64,000 bases of DNA from Rhizobium sp. J15 (GCF_002531825.1 NZ_NWSX01000001.1:368181-432180); one strand, 5' to 3'. Counted from the stretch's first letter, positions 52,229 to 61,167 are shown. Translations and numbers: made by a program. The notes: generated by a model not told the origin, from the letters alone.

Positions 52229-52534
52229 ATGGCGAACACAATCTTCCAGACCCGTTCCGACGCCTCGACGGTGACGCCCGCGCAAATTTCCGTTCGTGTT
52301 CTCAGCGCGACGGGGGCCGTTTTTGCAGCCCTATCATTCCTGCTTTGCATGCTTCTTGGCTTTGTCGCTCCCGAATGGGGCCTCCATAGGCCGTGGCTGC
52401 AGTTTTACCTCGGGCTCACCGGCTTCGACCTTTGGAGCGTGGTGCTCGGTACGGCGCAAAGCGTCATCTTCGGGGGCTACACGGGCGCATTGCTCGCAAC
52501 GATCTTCAACGTCATCAGCCGCCGTTTTGGCTGA
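52229..52534 (+). CDS. Small membrane protein (DUF5676-like)
   Basis: A 101-residue inner-membrane protein with two hydrophobic helices (ATGAVFAALSFLLCMLLGFV; TAQSVIFGGYTGALLATIFN) around a WGLHRPWLQFYLGLTGFDLW segment. The arrangement resembles DUF5676 proteins, small membrane proteins often found with metal-resistance genes. The ATG at 52229 has AAGGAG 8-9 nt upstream. It is upstream of the EF-hand gene and near the copper cluster. Confidence 0.65.
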   Translation: MANTIFQTRSDASTVTPAQISVRVLSATGAVFAALSFLLCMLLGFVAPEWGLHRPWLQFYLGLTGFDLWSVVLGTAQSVIFGGYTGALLATIFNVISRRFG

Positions 52535-52671
52535 AAGCCAGCGCCCCGTTCGATGTCGCTCAGGTGTGGCCGCCGTCGATCGGGCCGGATCCGGCGAGGT
52601 GCACCCGAAGCACACAAATTCAAAGTCGTTCCGCAGCAGCGTGAACTGTGACCAGCCAAAGGAGAAGGCCT

Positions 52672-53112
52672 ATGAGAGTGACGATTATGAATGCTATGCT
52701 GCTTGCCGGTGTTATCACCATGGGAGGGGCAGGTCTGACCTTTGCTCAGGCGAACGGGCCGGATCCACACCATCCAGAAGGTTCGCCGCAGACCACCTCG
52801 CCTTCGGACATGGAGGGAATGGCCGGAGGCCAGGGAGCAATGCCCGGCTCAGACATGATGCCGGGCGGGATGATGGGCGGCCGGAACATGATGCGGTCCA
52901 ACATGATGGATGGCATGCCGATGATGGGGCCGATGATGGGCCCGCGTGGACCGATGATGAAAATCATGTTCGTGGTCGCTGATACCAACGGGGACGGTGC
53001 GCTTTCCTTCGAGGAGGTGACGGCGATCCACAAACGGATATTCGTCAGCGTCGATGCCAACAAGGATGGAAAGGTCACGACCGAGGAAATGCAGGCGTTC
53101 TGGCGGCCTTAG
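52672..53112 (+). CDS. Secreted Met-rich EF-hand protein
   Basis: A 146-residue exported protein. Signal peptide VTIMNAMLLAGVITMGGAGL, cleaved near FAQA. A Met/Gly/Pro-rich middle (GGMMGGRNMMRSNMMDGMPM) that could bind Cu(I), then two canonical EF-hand loops, DTNGDGALSFEE and DANKDGKVTTEE. The ATG at 52672 follows AAGGAGAAGGCC. It is in the periplasm if exported. Position beside copper-handling genes fits a metal-buffering role, although EF-hands bind calcium. Confidence 0.75.
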   Translation: MRVTIMNAMLLAGVITMGGAGLTFAQANGPDPHHPEGSPQTTSPSDMEGMAGGQGAMPGSDMMPGGMMGGRNMMRSNMMDGMPMMGPMMGPRGPMMKIMFVVADTNGDGALSFEEVTAIHKRIFVSVDANKDGKVTTEEMQAFWRP

Positions 53113-53206
53113 CGAACCCGGCGGATCTAAGTCGAGGCTCTGTGACAGGTCGCGGAGCCTCTAAGGATATGGTACGATGCAGAGGCATTCACAGCGGGAG
53201 GGGTAA

Positions 53207-53575
53207 ATGCCCCGGGCCCTTCTGACTTTGATCCTTTTCCTGCAATCCGTCTCGCTGGCGGCCGCGTCCGAGTTTTCGGTCTTCCATACGGCTTTGTTCG
53301 GCAGTAGCGGCTCGGTGAGCCTCAGTCTGGCGGAGGGCCGGCCAGCCCGCAATCCGGCCTTCGATTTCGACGTCGTCATCATGCTGTCGGAATTTGATGG
53401 CGGTGGGACAGTGCTCTATCGGGACAGAGGAAAACACGAGGCAAGTGTCCGCTGCAATCCGCCCGCTCTGGTGCGGATCAATTCCGCCGACTACGCGGTC
53501 GACCTGGCGGCGCGGCCGGGGACCGACTGGAAGCACGATCTCTGGGCAGCGCTCTGCAGCGCACCGGTTTCCTGA
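53207..53575 (+). CDS. Hypothetical exported protein
   Basis: A 122-residue protein with an N-terminal signal peptide (LLTLILFLQSVSLAAASE) and a mature part rich in beta-prone residues (VFHTALFGSSGSVSLSLAEG). The ATG at 53207 follows GGGAGGGG. Two cysteines near the C-terminus (RCNPP; LCSAP) could form a disulfide. No family was recognised. It is convergent with the copper operon. Confidence 0.55.
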   Translation: MPRALLTLILFLQSVSLAAASEFSVFHTALFGSSGSVSLSLAEGRPARNPAFDFDVVIMLSEFDGGGTVLYRDRGKHEASVRCNPPALVRINSADYAVDLAARPGTDWKHDLWAALCSAPVS

Positions 53576-53607
53576 GCGGCGTTCCGTCGTGATTATCGCT
53601 CGAGGCC

Positions 53608-54066
53608 TCAGCCCTTCGGAGGACGGACCTCCATGTACACATAGGGCGCTCCGGTCCCCGAGGGAATCGCGTAAACGTCGTAGGATGCCGCCGGATCGTC
53701 GCCCATTCCCATTGAGCCGGGCGGCATGCCCGGCACGGCCAACCCGCGGAGCGGCGGCCGCTCCTGCAGAAGTTGCTGGACGGCCGCGAGCGGCACGTGC
53801 CCCTCAAGGTAGTATCCTTCGACGACGGCAGTGTGGCAGCCCTCCAAATCGACAGGCACACCCAACCGCGCCTTGACCGCGGCGAGGTCGTCGGTGTCGC
53901 GGGCATCGACGGAAAATCCGGCCGCGGCCATCGCCTTCGACCATTCGTGACAACAGCCGCAAGCGGGATCCTTGTAGACCGTCATCTCGGCCGCGGCGGC
54001 GAAAGCCCCTCGGCCAGGAAACGCCAATGCGGAAGCCACGAGTGCAATGAAGCTTCTCCTGCGCAT
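53608..54066 (-). CDS. DUF411 metal-binding protein
   Basis: A 152-residue exported protein: signal peptide RSFIALVASALAFPGRGAFA, then MTVYKDPACGCCHEWSKAM with the CGCC metal-binding motif of DUF411, GCHTAVVEGYYLEGHVPL, and a C-terminal AVPGMPPGSMGMGD Met-rich part. Such proteins occur in copper/silver resistance operons. The ATG at 54066 has GAGGAG 7 nt upstream. It is the last gene of the copper cluster on the minus strand. Confidence 0.85.
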   Translation of the reverse strand: MRRRSFIALVASALAFPGRGAFAAAAEMTVYKDPACGCCHEWSKAMAAAGFSVDARDTDDLAAVKARLGVPVDLEGCHTAVVEGYYLEGHVPLAAVQQLLQERPPLRGLAVPGMPPGSMGMGDDPAASYDVYAIPSGTGAPYVYMEVRPPKG

Positions 54067-54125
54067 GTATCCACTCCTCGATGTGTCGCCCGGGTCCCGG
54101 TTGGTACCCGGGCGGTAGCCGCACG

Positions 54126-54419
54126 TTATTTTACTTCGGTGACCGTCAGCTTGCCATTCACGCGTTCGGCGACGAACTCGATGTTCGAACCTTCCTTCAG
54201 CTTTTCGATCAGCGCCGGGTCTTCCACTCGGAAGACCATCGTCATGGCGGGCATGTCGAGATTCTTCAGGTCTTCGTGCTTGATGGTGACCTTCTTCGCC
54301 TTGGCATCGACCTTGTTGACGACGCCCTTGGTGAATTCCTGGGCGAACGCACCGAAGGCTGCCGAGGCTGAAAGCAAAGCGGCGATGCCGATTTTGATCA
54401 TTGTGGATTTCATCTTCAT
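54126..54419 (-). CDS. CusF-like periplasmic copper-binding protein
   Basis: A 97-residue exported protein with signal peptide MIKIGIAALLSASAAFGAFA. The mature part has the CusF fold signature: GVVNKVDAKAKKVTIKHEDL, NLDMPAMTMVFRVED with the two Met ligands, then SNIEFVAERVNGKLTVTEVK. CusF-type proteins bind Cu(I)/Ag(I) in the periplasm and pass it to a pump or oxidase. It lies between the DUF411 and cupredoxin genes. Confidence 0.88.
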   Translation of the reverse strand: MKMKSTMIKIGIAALLSASAAFGAFAQEFTKGVVNKVDAKAKKVTIKHEDLKNLDMPAMTMVFRVEDPALIEKLKEGSNIEFVAERVNGKLTVTEVK

Positions 54420-54437
54420 ATCTCCTTGTGTTGCTGT

Positions 54438-54917
54438 TCACTTCCCAGCGACGGTGACGTCGCCATGCATGCCGGCTTCGTAATGGCCAGGGATCAGGCA
54501 GGCGAACTTGAAGGCGCCGTCGGACGTGAATTTCCAGACGATCTCGCCGGATTGACCGGCCGGGAGGCGGATGGAATTGGCGTCCGCATGTTCCATTTCG
54601 GGGAACTTCTCCATGACCTTCTTGTGCTCCAGGATCTTGTCTTCCTGATCGAGCACGAACTCGTGGTCGACCGTCCCGGCATTCTTGATCGCGATCTTGA
54701 CCGTCTGCCCCTTGCGGACCGAGAAGACGGCCGGGGTGAAGAGCATCTTGCCGTCATCGGTTTCCGTCATCGTGACGCGGATCGTCTGCGTCGCCTTGGC
54801 CTTGTCGCCGGGTTCGCCGACAGCCATCTTCTCACCGTGGCCGCCGGCGTGAGTGCCGGAGGCGAAAGCCGGGCTTGCCAGGGCGACGAACGCCAGCGCG
54901 AGTAGGGAATTCTTCAT
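54438..54917 (-). CDS. Periplasmic cupredoxin
   Basis: A 159-residue exported blue-copper-type protein. Signal peptide LLALAFVALASPAFA; a His-rich start of the mature part (HAGGHGEKM); copper ligands His in GTVDHEFVLDQ and Cys, His, Met in FACLIPGHYEAGM. It probably shuttles electrons or copper for the neighbouring multicopper oxidase. The ATG at 54917 follows AAGGATATACAC; the longer frame to 55031 runs into the oxidase gene and is not used. Confidence 0.87.
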   Translation of the reverse strand: MKNSLLALAFVALASPAFASGTHAGGHGEKMAVGEPGDKAKATQTIRVTMTETDDGKMLFTPAVFSVRKGQTVKIAIKNAGTVDHEFVLDQEDKILEHKKVMEKFPEMEHADANSIRLPAGQSGEIVWKFTSDGAFKFACLIPGHYEAGMHGDVTVAGK

Positions 54918-54952
54918 GTGTATATCCTTTCTGGACGTGGGGGATTTGAGCC

Positions 54953-56299
54953 TCAGCCCTTTGTCGGCTTCGGCGTGAATTGCGTCTTTGCGTCTTTGGC
55001 CTTGGTTGCGTCCGGCAGTTCGCCGGTCCATTCCCAGGCCTGTGTTCCCGGCGGGTTTTCATACCAGCCGGGATCGGCGTAATCGTCCGCCGAGATGCCC
55101 TCGCGGACTTTGACGACCGAGAACATGCCGCCCATCTCGATGGGGCCGTGCGGACCCCATCCGGTCATCATCGGGAGAGTGTTCTCCGGAATGGGCATTT
55201 CCATCTCGCCCATATCGGCCATGCCCTTGGTGCCCATGGGCATGTATTCCGGCTGCAGCTTCCTGATCTTCTCGGCGACCTTCGACTTGTCCGCGCCGAT
55301 GAAGGTCGGGATGTCGTGCCCCATCGCGTTCATCGTGTGATGCGACTTGTGGCAGTGGATGGCCCAGTCGCCGGGATACTTGGCGTCGAACTCGTAGGCC
55401 CGCATCGCGCCGACGGGGATGTCGATGCTGACCTCCGGCCAGCGAGCCTCCGGCCGCACCCAGCCGCCATCCGTGCATGTCACCTCGAAGTGGTAGCCGT
55501 GCATATGGATGGGGTGGTTGGTCATCGTCAGATTGCCGACGCGCACCCGCACCTTATCGTTCTTCGAGACGACCAGCGGGCTGATGCCCGGAAACACGCG
55601 GCTGTTCCAGCACCACATGTTGAAGTCTGTCATTTCCATCACCCGGGGCACGTAGCTGCCGGGATCGATGTCGTAGGCGTTGAGCAGGAAGACGAAATCG
55701 CGATCGACGCGCATGAACTTCGGGTCTTTCGGGTGGACGACGAAAAAGCCCATCATGCCCATCGCCATCTGCACCATCTCGTCGGAATGCGGGTGGTACA
55801 TGAACGTGCCTGATTTCACGAGGTCGAATTCATAAACGAAGGTCTTGCCGACGGGGATGTGCGGCTGCGTCAGGCCGCCGACGCCGTCCATTCCCGACGG
55901 CAGGATCATGCCGTGCCAGTGGACCGTCGTATGTTCCGGAAGCTTGTTCGTCACGAAGATGCGGACACGGTCGCCTTCGACGGCTTCGATTGTCGGCCCC
56001 GGCGACTGGCCGTTATAGCCCCAGAGATAGGCCGTCATGCCTTCGGCAATCTCGCGTTCGACCGGTTCGGCGACCAGATGGAATTCCTTGACGCCGTTGT
56101 TCATCCGGTGCGGAAGCGTCCAGCCGTTCAAGGTCACGACCGGCTGATAGTCCGGTCCCGACGTCGGGTGGAGCGGCGGCTGCATGTCCGCCGAGTCCAT
56201 GACCGGTGCCTCGGGAAGGCTCATGGCCGAGGTCTTCGTCCAGGCGCCCGCCGCCAGCAGCGTGGCGCCCGCACCGAACAATTGTCTTCTGTTGAACAT
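54953..56299 (-). CDS. Multicopper oxidase (copper-resistance type)
   Basis: A 448-residue oxidase with a Tat signal peptide (NRRQLFGAGATLLAAGAW). Type 2/3 and type 1 copper ligands: TVHWHGMI, FMYHPHSDEM, HPIHMHGYHF and IHCHKSHHTMNAM. A Met-rich C-terminal stretch (MPMGTKGMADMGEMEMPI) resembles the Cu(I)-binding part of CopA/CueO oxidases. It likely oxidises Cu(I) to the less toxic Cu(II) in the periplasm. The ATG at 56299 is taken because AAGGATCC precedes it; an ATG at 56317 overlaps the TolC-like gene. Confidence 0.9.
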   Translation of the reverse strand: MFNRRQLFGAGATLLAAGAWTKTSAMSLPEAPVMDSADMQPPLHPTSGPDYQPVVTLNGWTLPHRMNNGVKEFHLVAEPVEREIAEGMTAYLWGYNGQSPGPTIEAVEGDRVRIFVTNKLPEHTTVHWHGMILPSGMDGVGGLTQPHIPVGKTFVYEFDLVKSGTFMYHPHSDEMVQMAMGMMGFFVVHPKDPKFMRVDRDFVFLLNAYDIDPGSYVPRVMEMTDFNMWCWNSRVFPGISPLVVSKNDKVRVRVGNLTMTNHPIHMHGYHFEVTCTDGGWVRPEARWPEVSIDIPVGAMRAYEFDAKYPGDWAIHCHKSHHTMNAMGHDIPTFIGADKSKVAEKIRKLQPEYMPMGTKGMADMGEMEMPIPENTLPMMTGWGPHGPIEMGGMFSVVKVREGISADDYADPGWYENPPGTQAWEWTGELPDATKAKDAKTQFTPKPTKG

Positions 56300-56313
56300 G
56301 TGAGGATCCTTTC

Positions 56314-57774
56314 TCAATGGCCGCCGCTGTTGCCGGAAGTTGCTGCCGCCTCGGTTTCCGCGGCCGTGGCTGCAGAGCCGCCGCCATAGACCGCGGGCCC
56401 GAGGCCGGCTTCAGCGAGCCAGAAGTCGCGCTTTGCATCGACCGAAAGCAGCATGGAGTTGATCTTTTCCCGGCTGTCGGCGAGCAGTTCGAAGGTGTTG
56501 GTGATCATACCGTTGTAGGTGAGCAGGGACTCCTCCTCGACCTTGGTGCGCAGCGGCACGACTCTGTCGCGATAATGCCGGGCGATATCGTAGCTCGACC
56601 TGTAGGCCTCGTAAGCGGACCGCGCCTCGGAGCGCACGTTGACGGCCTTCTCGGCAAGCTGGTTGGCGGCACGCATGTAGGCCAGTTCAGCCTTGCGCAT
56701 GCGGGCTTTGCCGGTGTCGAAGATCGGGATGGTAAATTCCAGCTCTGCGAGACCAGTGGTCTCGGTCCTTTTCCTGCCGTCCTCGATCTCGCGTTCGACT
56801 TCCGCGCCGGTCAGGATTTCCAGATCCGTCACGTAGCGGGTGGCATCCGTCAGCCCGTAGGAGCGTGCGGTTGCCTCCAGCTCCAGCCTGGCGACCTGAA
56901 GATCGATGCGGTTGCGAAGCGCCTCGGCCTCTATCGCGTCGCGCCTGGCCGCCGCTTTCGGCAGGGCGGGAAGGCTGTTCGGCACGCGGTATTCGAGGTC
57001 CGAGCCCCAGAGCCCCATCAGCCTGGACAGCTCTTCCTTGGCGAGCCTTGCCGTCAACCGGGCTTTTGCCGCCTCTCCGGCGAGTTCGGCGACAAAGACG
57101 TGTTCGCGGGCCTGGGCGCCCTTCGTCATCGCCCCGGTCTCGCCGAGCTTCTCCGCCAGTTCGGAAGCCGCGTCGGCGGCTGCCTGCGCGCGCTGCAACT
57201 GGCCGGCCCGCTCCCACGCCGCCACCGCGCCGATCCAGGCGCGCCGGGTATCGGCCGCCAGGCGCAGCGTCGTGACGGCGGCATCCAGTTGAGCTTGCCG
57301 GAACCGTGTATCGGCGATTGCGACGTCGCGATTTTTCGTAAGGAGTGCCAGAAGATTGGCCGTGATCGCTCCCTCGATTGCCCTGAAGGCCTCGAGCCCA
57401 GGCGCGCCGATGCCGGTTGTGCCGATCGAGACGGTCGGGTTCAGCAGCATCGTCGCCTGCCATGCGTCGGCCGCGCGGTCTCCGACATCGGCATAGGCAG
57501 CCTGCAGCCCCTTGTTGTTGAGCAGCGCGATCTGGACGGCAGTTTCGACGTCGAGCGATGTTCCACGGGCAAGAAGGATTTTGACCTGAGCTGAGAGGGC
57601 CTGCGCCTGCTGCCGGTTCTGGATCCAGACCGTCTGCTTGGCGGTGGCCGAGGCGGTCCGGTCGGCAACGATGGCGAAGCCGGCCTCCTTCCTGGCATAT
57701 TCGCCGCCGCTGACGCAGCCGCCGAGGACGATCGGGAATGCGGCCAATATTGCGAGCTTCCTGGCCGTCTTCAT
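56314..57774 (-). CDS. TolC-family outer-membrane lipoprotein
   Basis: A 486-residue outer-membrane factor. Lipobox IVLGGCVSG at the N-terminus, long helical coiled-coil stretches rich in Ala, Leu, Arg and Glu (TTLRLAADTRRAWIGAVAAW; ELAGEAAKARLTARLAKEEL), and two-fold repeated OEP domains. In copper loci such proteins are the outer-membrane exit of RND efflux or act with the copper oxidase. No RND pump gene lies beside it here. It overlaps the small lipoprotein gene upstream by 4 nt. Confidence 0.85.
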   Translation of the reverse strand: MKTARKLAILAAFPIVLGGCVSGGEYARKEAGFAIVADRTASATAKQTVWIQNRQQAQALSAQVKILLARGTSLDVETAVQIALLNNKGLQAAYADVGDRAADAWQATMLLNPTVSIGTTGIGAPGLEAFRAIEGAITANLLALLTKNRDVAIADTRFRQAQLDAAVTTLRLAADTRRAWIGAVAAWERAGQLQRAQAAADAASELAEKLGETGAMTKGAQAREHVFVAELAGEAAKARLTARLAKEELSRLMGLWGSDLEYRVPNSLPALPKAAARRDAIEAEALRNRIDLQVARLELEATARSYGLTDATRYVTDLEILTGAEVEREIEDGRKRTETTGLAELEFTIPIFDTGKARMRKAELAYMRAANQLAEKAVNVRSEARSAYEAYRSSYDIARHYRDRVVPLRTKVEEESLLTYNGMITNTFELLADSREKINSMLLSVDAKRDFWLAEAGLGPAVYGGGSAATAAETEAAATSGNSGGH

Positions 57775-57995
57775 GAGGCATCTCCATCAGCCGAAGATTG
57801 CCGGTCGTTCTGTTGCCGCCATGACTTTGGATCGACCGGATCGCGGGCGACATAGCCCGAAATCGGCGAGCGATATCGAGCGGGAGGGACTGTGTGCTCC
57901 TGCTGGACCGCGCCGAACGCGACGACATCGGGAGGAGTGGATGCGCAGGCGGCCGCGATCAGCGGCAACCCCACCACCAATAGGGAAGGTTTCAT
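57771..57995 (-). CDS. Small lipoprotein of the copper cluster
   Basis: A 74-residue protein with lipobox GLPLIAAACAS, then a Pro/Ser-rich region and ISGYVARDPVDPKSW. Its stop overlaps the start of the TolC-like gene (ATGA), so the two are translationally coupled. The ATG at 57995 gives a normal lipoprotein signal; the frame is open to 58028. I know of no function. Confidence 0.65.
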   Translation of the reverse strand: MKPSLLVVGLPLIAAACASTPPDVVAFGAVQQEHTVPPARYRSPISGYVARDPVDPKSWRQQNDRQSSADGDAS

Positions 57996-58082
57996 TTGGA
58001 AAATCCGATAATAGGCTACGGGCGGCACATGCAGAGTTCGGGCGTGCGCCGTACGGACCCGTTAAAACGGGCGGTTCCTAAT

Positions 58083-58472
58083 TCAGATATTCGGGGGACG
58101 ATCGAAGGGCGGCAATTCGCCCAGCATGTCCTGGTCGTCGACGAACTGCCGGATCGACGACATGATCGGCCCGCCTATGACCGGGCCGGCGCACAGAAGC
58201 ACGAAGCCGCCGCAAAAGTCCTTGCAGCATTCCTGCTTTGCGACCTTCGACGAATTGTCGTCGTCGGTGCTGTCGCCATGCGCGTGCTGATGGCCCGAGA
58301 CGCCGGCCATGTCATGGTCAGCATGTGCTGCGACGCTCGGCTCGGCCCGCTCGACTTGAGTAGCAGGACCGTGCATGGCGGCGTCGACGTTAGACACGCT
58401 GTACCCCGCCAGCGACACGATGATCGCCAGCCGCACGAAGAAGAGCAATCTGCTCTGTGCGATTCGGTACAT
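58083..58472 (-). CDS. His/Cys-rich exported protein of the copper cluster
   Basis: A 129-residue protein with an N-terminal hydrophobic segment (LLFFVRLAIIVSLAGYSV). The mature part has a His-rich stretch (HADHDMAGVSGHQHAHGD) and a Cys group (KQECCKDFCGGFVLLC), both plausible metal ligands. It resembles CopL/DUF2946-type small copper-related proteins but not closely enough for a firm call. The ATG at 58472 is chosen with GGAGG 9 nt upstream; an ATG at 58481 is possible. Confidence 0.6.
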   Translation of the reverse strand: MYRIAQSRLLFFVRLAIIVSLAGYSVSNVDAAMHGPATQVERAEPSVAAHADHDMAGVSGHQHAHGDSTDDDNSSKVAKQECCKDFCGGFVLLCAGPVIGGPIMSSIRQFVDDQDMLGELPPFDRPPNI

Positions 58473-58612
58473 TCTGCCCATCCTCCATCGACTACAGCGA
58501 ATGCGGCCGATTATCAATTGCTACGAAGGTGTCGTAGGATTTCACGTCGTTTCTGTGGCGCGACCACATCGGAAACGGAAAGGCGGGCGCCTCAACGGTG
58601 CTCCGCCTTGCG

Positions 58613-59116
58613 CTACGGTCTTCTCGATGACGGCTTTCGGCGGGGAAAGACGATTCCATCAAGCGTCTCGTCCTTGAGGATAAGCGTGTGCCACGCGGCG
58701 GCGGTGAAATGGAGCGCAACCATGGCCAGGATGATCCTCGACCCGGCGACATGGTAGCTCGCGGCCCCGAACCAGAAATAGCTGGCGATGAACCCCAGGC
58801 ATGCCTGGGCAATGATTGCGGCGTAAAGGCCGTAATGGAGTGCGCTCGCAGCTCTCTTGGCCCATGAAGCCGGCTGTCGTGGTGTGGACGGCCCGATCAT
58901 GCGCAGAACCAAGCGGACGCCCATCAGAAGGCCGATCAGCATTCCGGCGTAATTGTGGATGAGATGCTGAAAGAGGTCGAACGGCGAAGGCGTCACGCCC
59001 ATATGGGCGGCGTGATGCGTGCGCTCGATGCTGCCGCCGGTCAGGTACTGGACCGGAAGAAGCAGAGCGATCAGCCAGTGAAGCCCTATCTGCGCTGCGG
59101 AATAGCTGCCTTTCAT
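58613..59116 (-). CDS. Cytochrome b561-family protein
   Basis: A 167-residue inner-membrane protein with four membrane helices. Likely haem-ligand His residues are in AAQIGLHWLIALLLP, FQHLIHNYAG, LHYGLYAAII and VALHFTAAAWHTLIL. Such proteins move electrons between quinones and periplasmic partners. It is the first gene of the minus-strand copper cluster and may reduce a cupredoxin or balance copper oxidation, which is inference from position. Confidence 0.85.
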   Translation of the reverse strand: MKGSYSAAQIGLHWLIALLLPVQYLTGGSIERTHHAAHMGVTPSPFDLFQHLIHNYAGMLIGLLMGVRLVLRMIGPSTPRQPASWAKRAASALHYGLYAAIIAQACLGFIASYFWFGAASYHVAGSRIILAMVALHFTAAAWHTLILKDETLDGIVFPRRKPSSRRP

Positions 59117-59244
59117 TGCTCCCTCCGGATCACGCGCGCAAACTATCCCCGCCGCAGTTAATGCTTCGTGCGCCGCCGCGCGTTCGGAACATTCCCGGAC
59201 ATGCCGTCAATGGGGATTTATCTTCGTGACTGGGAGGGTGTCGC

Positions 59245-59820
59245 TCATTTCGAGCGAAACAGACCCGTGAGATGGCGAAACTTCTGAGCCCACGATAGCG
59301 GGTCGATGATTTCAGGCGAAGATGACGCGATCAACCGGTCCAGGCGGGGCAGGAGAAACGCGGCCCAATCGTCGAGATCGCTTTTGCCGAAATAAGGCAG
59401 CCAGACGTCGGAGGGGCCGTCCCATTGCCGTGGATTTGCTTTGGCCAGATCCCCTAGTTTGACCAAGACAGTTCCGCCATTTTCCCCGACAACTTCGATA
59501 TCCGGGTCAGGATCCGGCCTGGGAAGGCGTGCGATAATGCTCTCTTCCAAAGCTTTGCCAGCGGCACGATCCGCGTCGTCCAGCTGACGCAATATGCGTG
59601 TGTCGCTGGCGGCGCCGGAGCCCTCGGTCATGTTGATGGTAAATTTGGCGCCGGTCACGCTGTTCGAATATTGGGATACTTGTAGCCAGAAAACCCTTTT
59701 GCCACGGACAAAGCTGCATTTGCCGGCTGCTTGCGATTCCCAGCCCAATTCCTGAAATCGCGGGGCCAGCAGCGACCGCATATGGCGGTGAAAGTCTTTG
59801 CTTTTCACATAGTCGCGCAT
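59245..59820 (-). CDS. Hypothetical protein (DUF4304-like)
   Basis: A 191-residue soluble protein with FQELGWESQAAGKCSFVRGK and FWLQVSQYSNSVTGAKFTIN, a pattern resembling DUF4304 proteins. No catalytic motif could be named. The ATG at 59820 lies 237 nt from the divergent iron-transporter gene. There is no sign that it belongs to the copper or iron genes. Confidence 0.55.
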   Translation of the reverse strand: MRDYVKSKDFHRHMRSLLAPRFQELGWESQAAGKCSFVRGKRVFWLQVSQYSNSVTGAKFTINMTEGSGAASDTRILRQLDDADRAAGKALEESIIARLPRPDPDPDIEVVGENGGTVLVKLGDLAKANPRQWDGPSDVWLPYFGKSDLDDWAAFLLPRLDRLIASSSPEIIDPLSWAQKFRHLTGLFRSK

Positions 59821-60057
59821 GCTTCCGAGCCCATGTTTGGCTGCAACTTCCGGACGATGTCATGACCTGGTCAAAGGGACAATGCCTGGCCCTGTGCAAA
59901 TACCCGGCACGATATCGAAATCGGTACAGTTGATCGCGTTCACGGCCCTTAAAGGCGAACGTGACCGCAGATTGGCGTCCTGAAGGACAGATTGCGCTTG
60001 TCCCCATTCGCCTCGGTGTGTTCTAGGACTTGCACTGGAACTGTCGGCGAGCATGAA

Positions 60058-61089
60058 ATGAGCGAAATCGCAGTACGACTGGAAAATGTTACCCGCCGCT
60101 TCGGCATCACTGCAGCCGTGCGCGATCTTTCTCTTCATATTCGGCGCGGAGATGCGGTTTCGCTCGTGGGCCATTCCGGTTGCGGCAAGTCTACGCTCCT
60201 GCGCATGATTGCCGGTGTCGAGGTGCCGGAATCCGGTCGCATCTTCCTCGAAGGTCGCGAGGTGGCAGGTTCGGCCGCTTTCGTCGAACCGGAGGCGCGC
60301 GGCGTCGGCTTCGTCTTCCAGGACTATGCTCTCTTTCCGCATCTGACCGTACGGGACAATATCCTCTTTGGTCTCAAGCGAACTCCGAAGGGTGAGGCAG
60401 CTGCGCGGGCAGAGGAGATGATCAGCAAGGTCGGGATCGAACATCTGGCTCATCGCTATCCGCACACCCTTTCCGGCGGCGAACAGCAGCGCGTCGCACT
60501 CGCCCGCGCCCTGGCGCCCCGGCCGAGTATCATTCTGATGGACGAGCCCTTTTCCAATCTGGATCAGGGTCTGCGCGGGAAGGTACGCAGCGACACCTTG
60601 AACCTGTTGCGGGCGCTTGGCACGACCGTGATCATCGTCACGCATGATCCGCAGGAAGCACTTTCCGTCGGCGACCAGGTGGTCCTGATGCGCGCAGGTG
60701 AAATCGTCCAGTCCGGCTCCGCCTATGATCTGCACGACCGTCCGACGAATGCCTATGCGGCAGAGTTTTTTTGCGCGTCCAGCAAAGTTCCCGGCGTTTA
60801 CCGTGGCGGATGGATCGAGACCGCGATAGGCGACTTCGCCTATACGCTCGATCGTCCGCCGCCAAGCGCGGTGACCGTTTATGTCAGGCCGCATGCTATT
60901 GCGCTGTCTCCCGGCTCGGGGATCTCCGCTCGTATCGAGAATCGTGTTTTGCATGGCGAATTCGAGCAGATCACGTTGAAGGTCGATGGCCTCGAGGCGC
61001 CGCTTAAGGCGAGAGCCCTGGAGCGGCTGCCCGTTGATGCGGAGAATATCGAGATCTCAATCCTCCCCGAGCGGCTGCTGGCTTTTTGA
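60058..61089 (+). CDS. fbpC: Ferric-iron ABC transporter ATP-binding protein
   Basis: A 343-residue ATPase of the FbpC/FutC/PotA group. Walker A GHSGCGKST, Q-loop FVFQDYALFPHL, signature TLSGGEQQRVALARAL, Walker B IILMDEPFSNLD and H-loop IVTHDPQEA. A C-terminal TOBE-like regulatory domain follows residue 240 (SAVTVYVRPHAIALSPG). The ATG at 60058 is used; an open frame to 59992 lacks a ribosome site. It is first in the order ATPase, binding protein, permease, with a 136-nt spacer before the binding-protein gene that could hold a second promoter. Confidence 0.85.
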   Translation: MSEIAVRLENVTRRFGITAAVRDLSLHIRRGDAVSLVGHSGCGKSTLLRMIAGVEVPESGRIFLEGREVAGSAAFVEPEARGVGFVFQDYALFPHLTVRDNILFGLKRTPKGEAAARAEEMISKVGIEHLAHRYPHTLSGGEQQRVALARALAPRPSIILMDEPFSNLDQGLRGKVRSDTLNLLRALGTTVIIVTHDPQEALSVGDQVVLMRAGEIVQSGSAYDLHDRPTNAYAAEFFCASSKVPGVYRGGWIETAIGDFAYTLDRPPPSAVTVYVRPHAIALSPGSGISARIENRVLHGEFEQITLKVDGLEAPLKARALERLPVDAENIEISILPERLLAF

Positions 61090-61167
61090 CAACTCAGCTG
61101 CGAGCGCATTCTGATGACCTCCTCATCAAGTTTCCGTGATATTTGGCTTCAAATTCCAGGGAAAACT

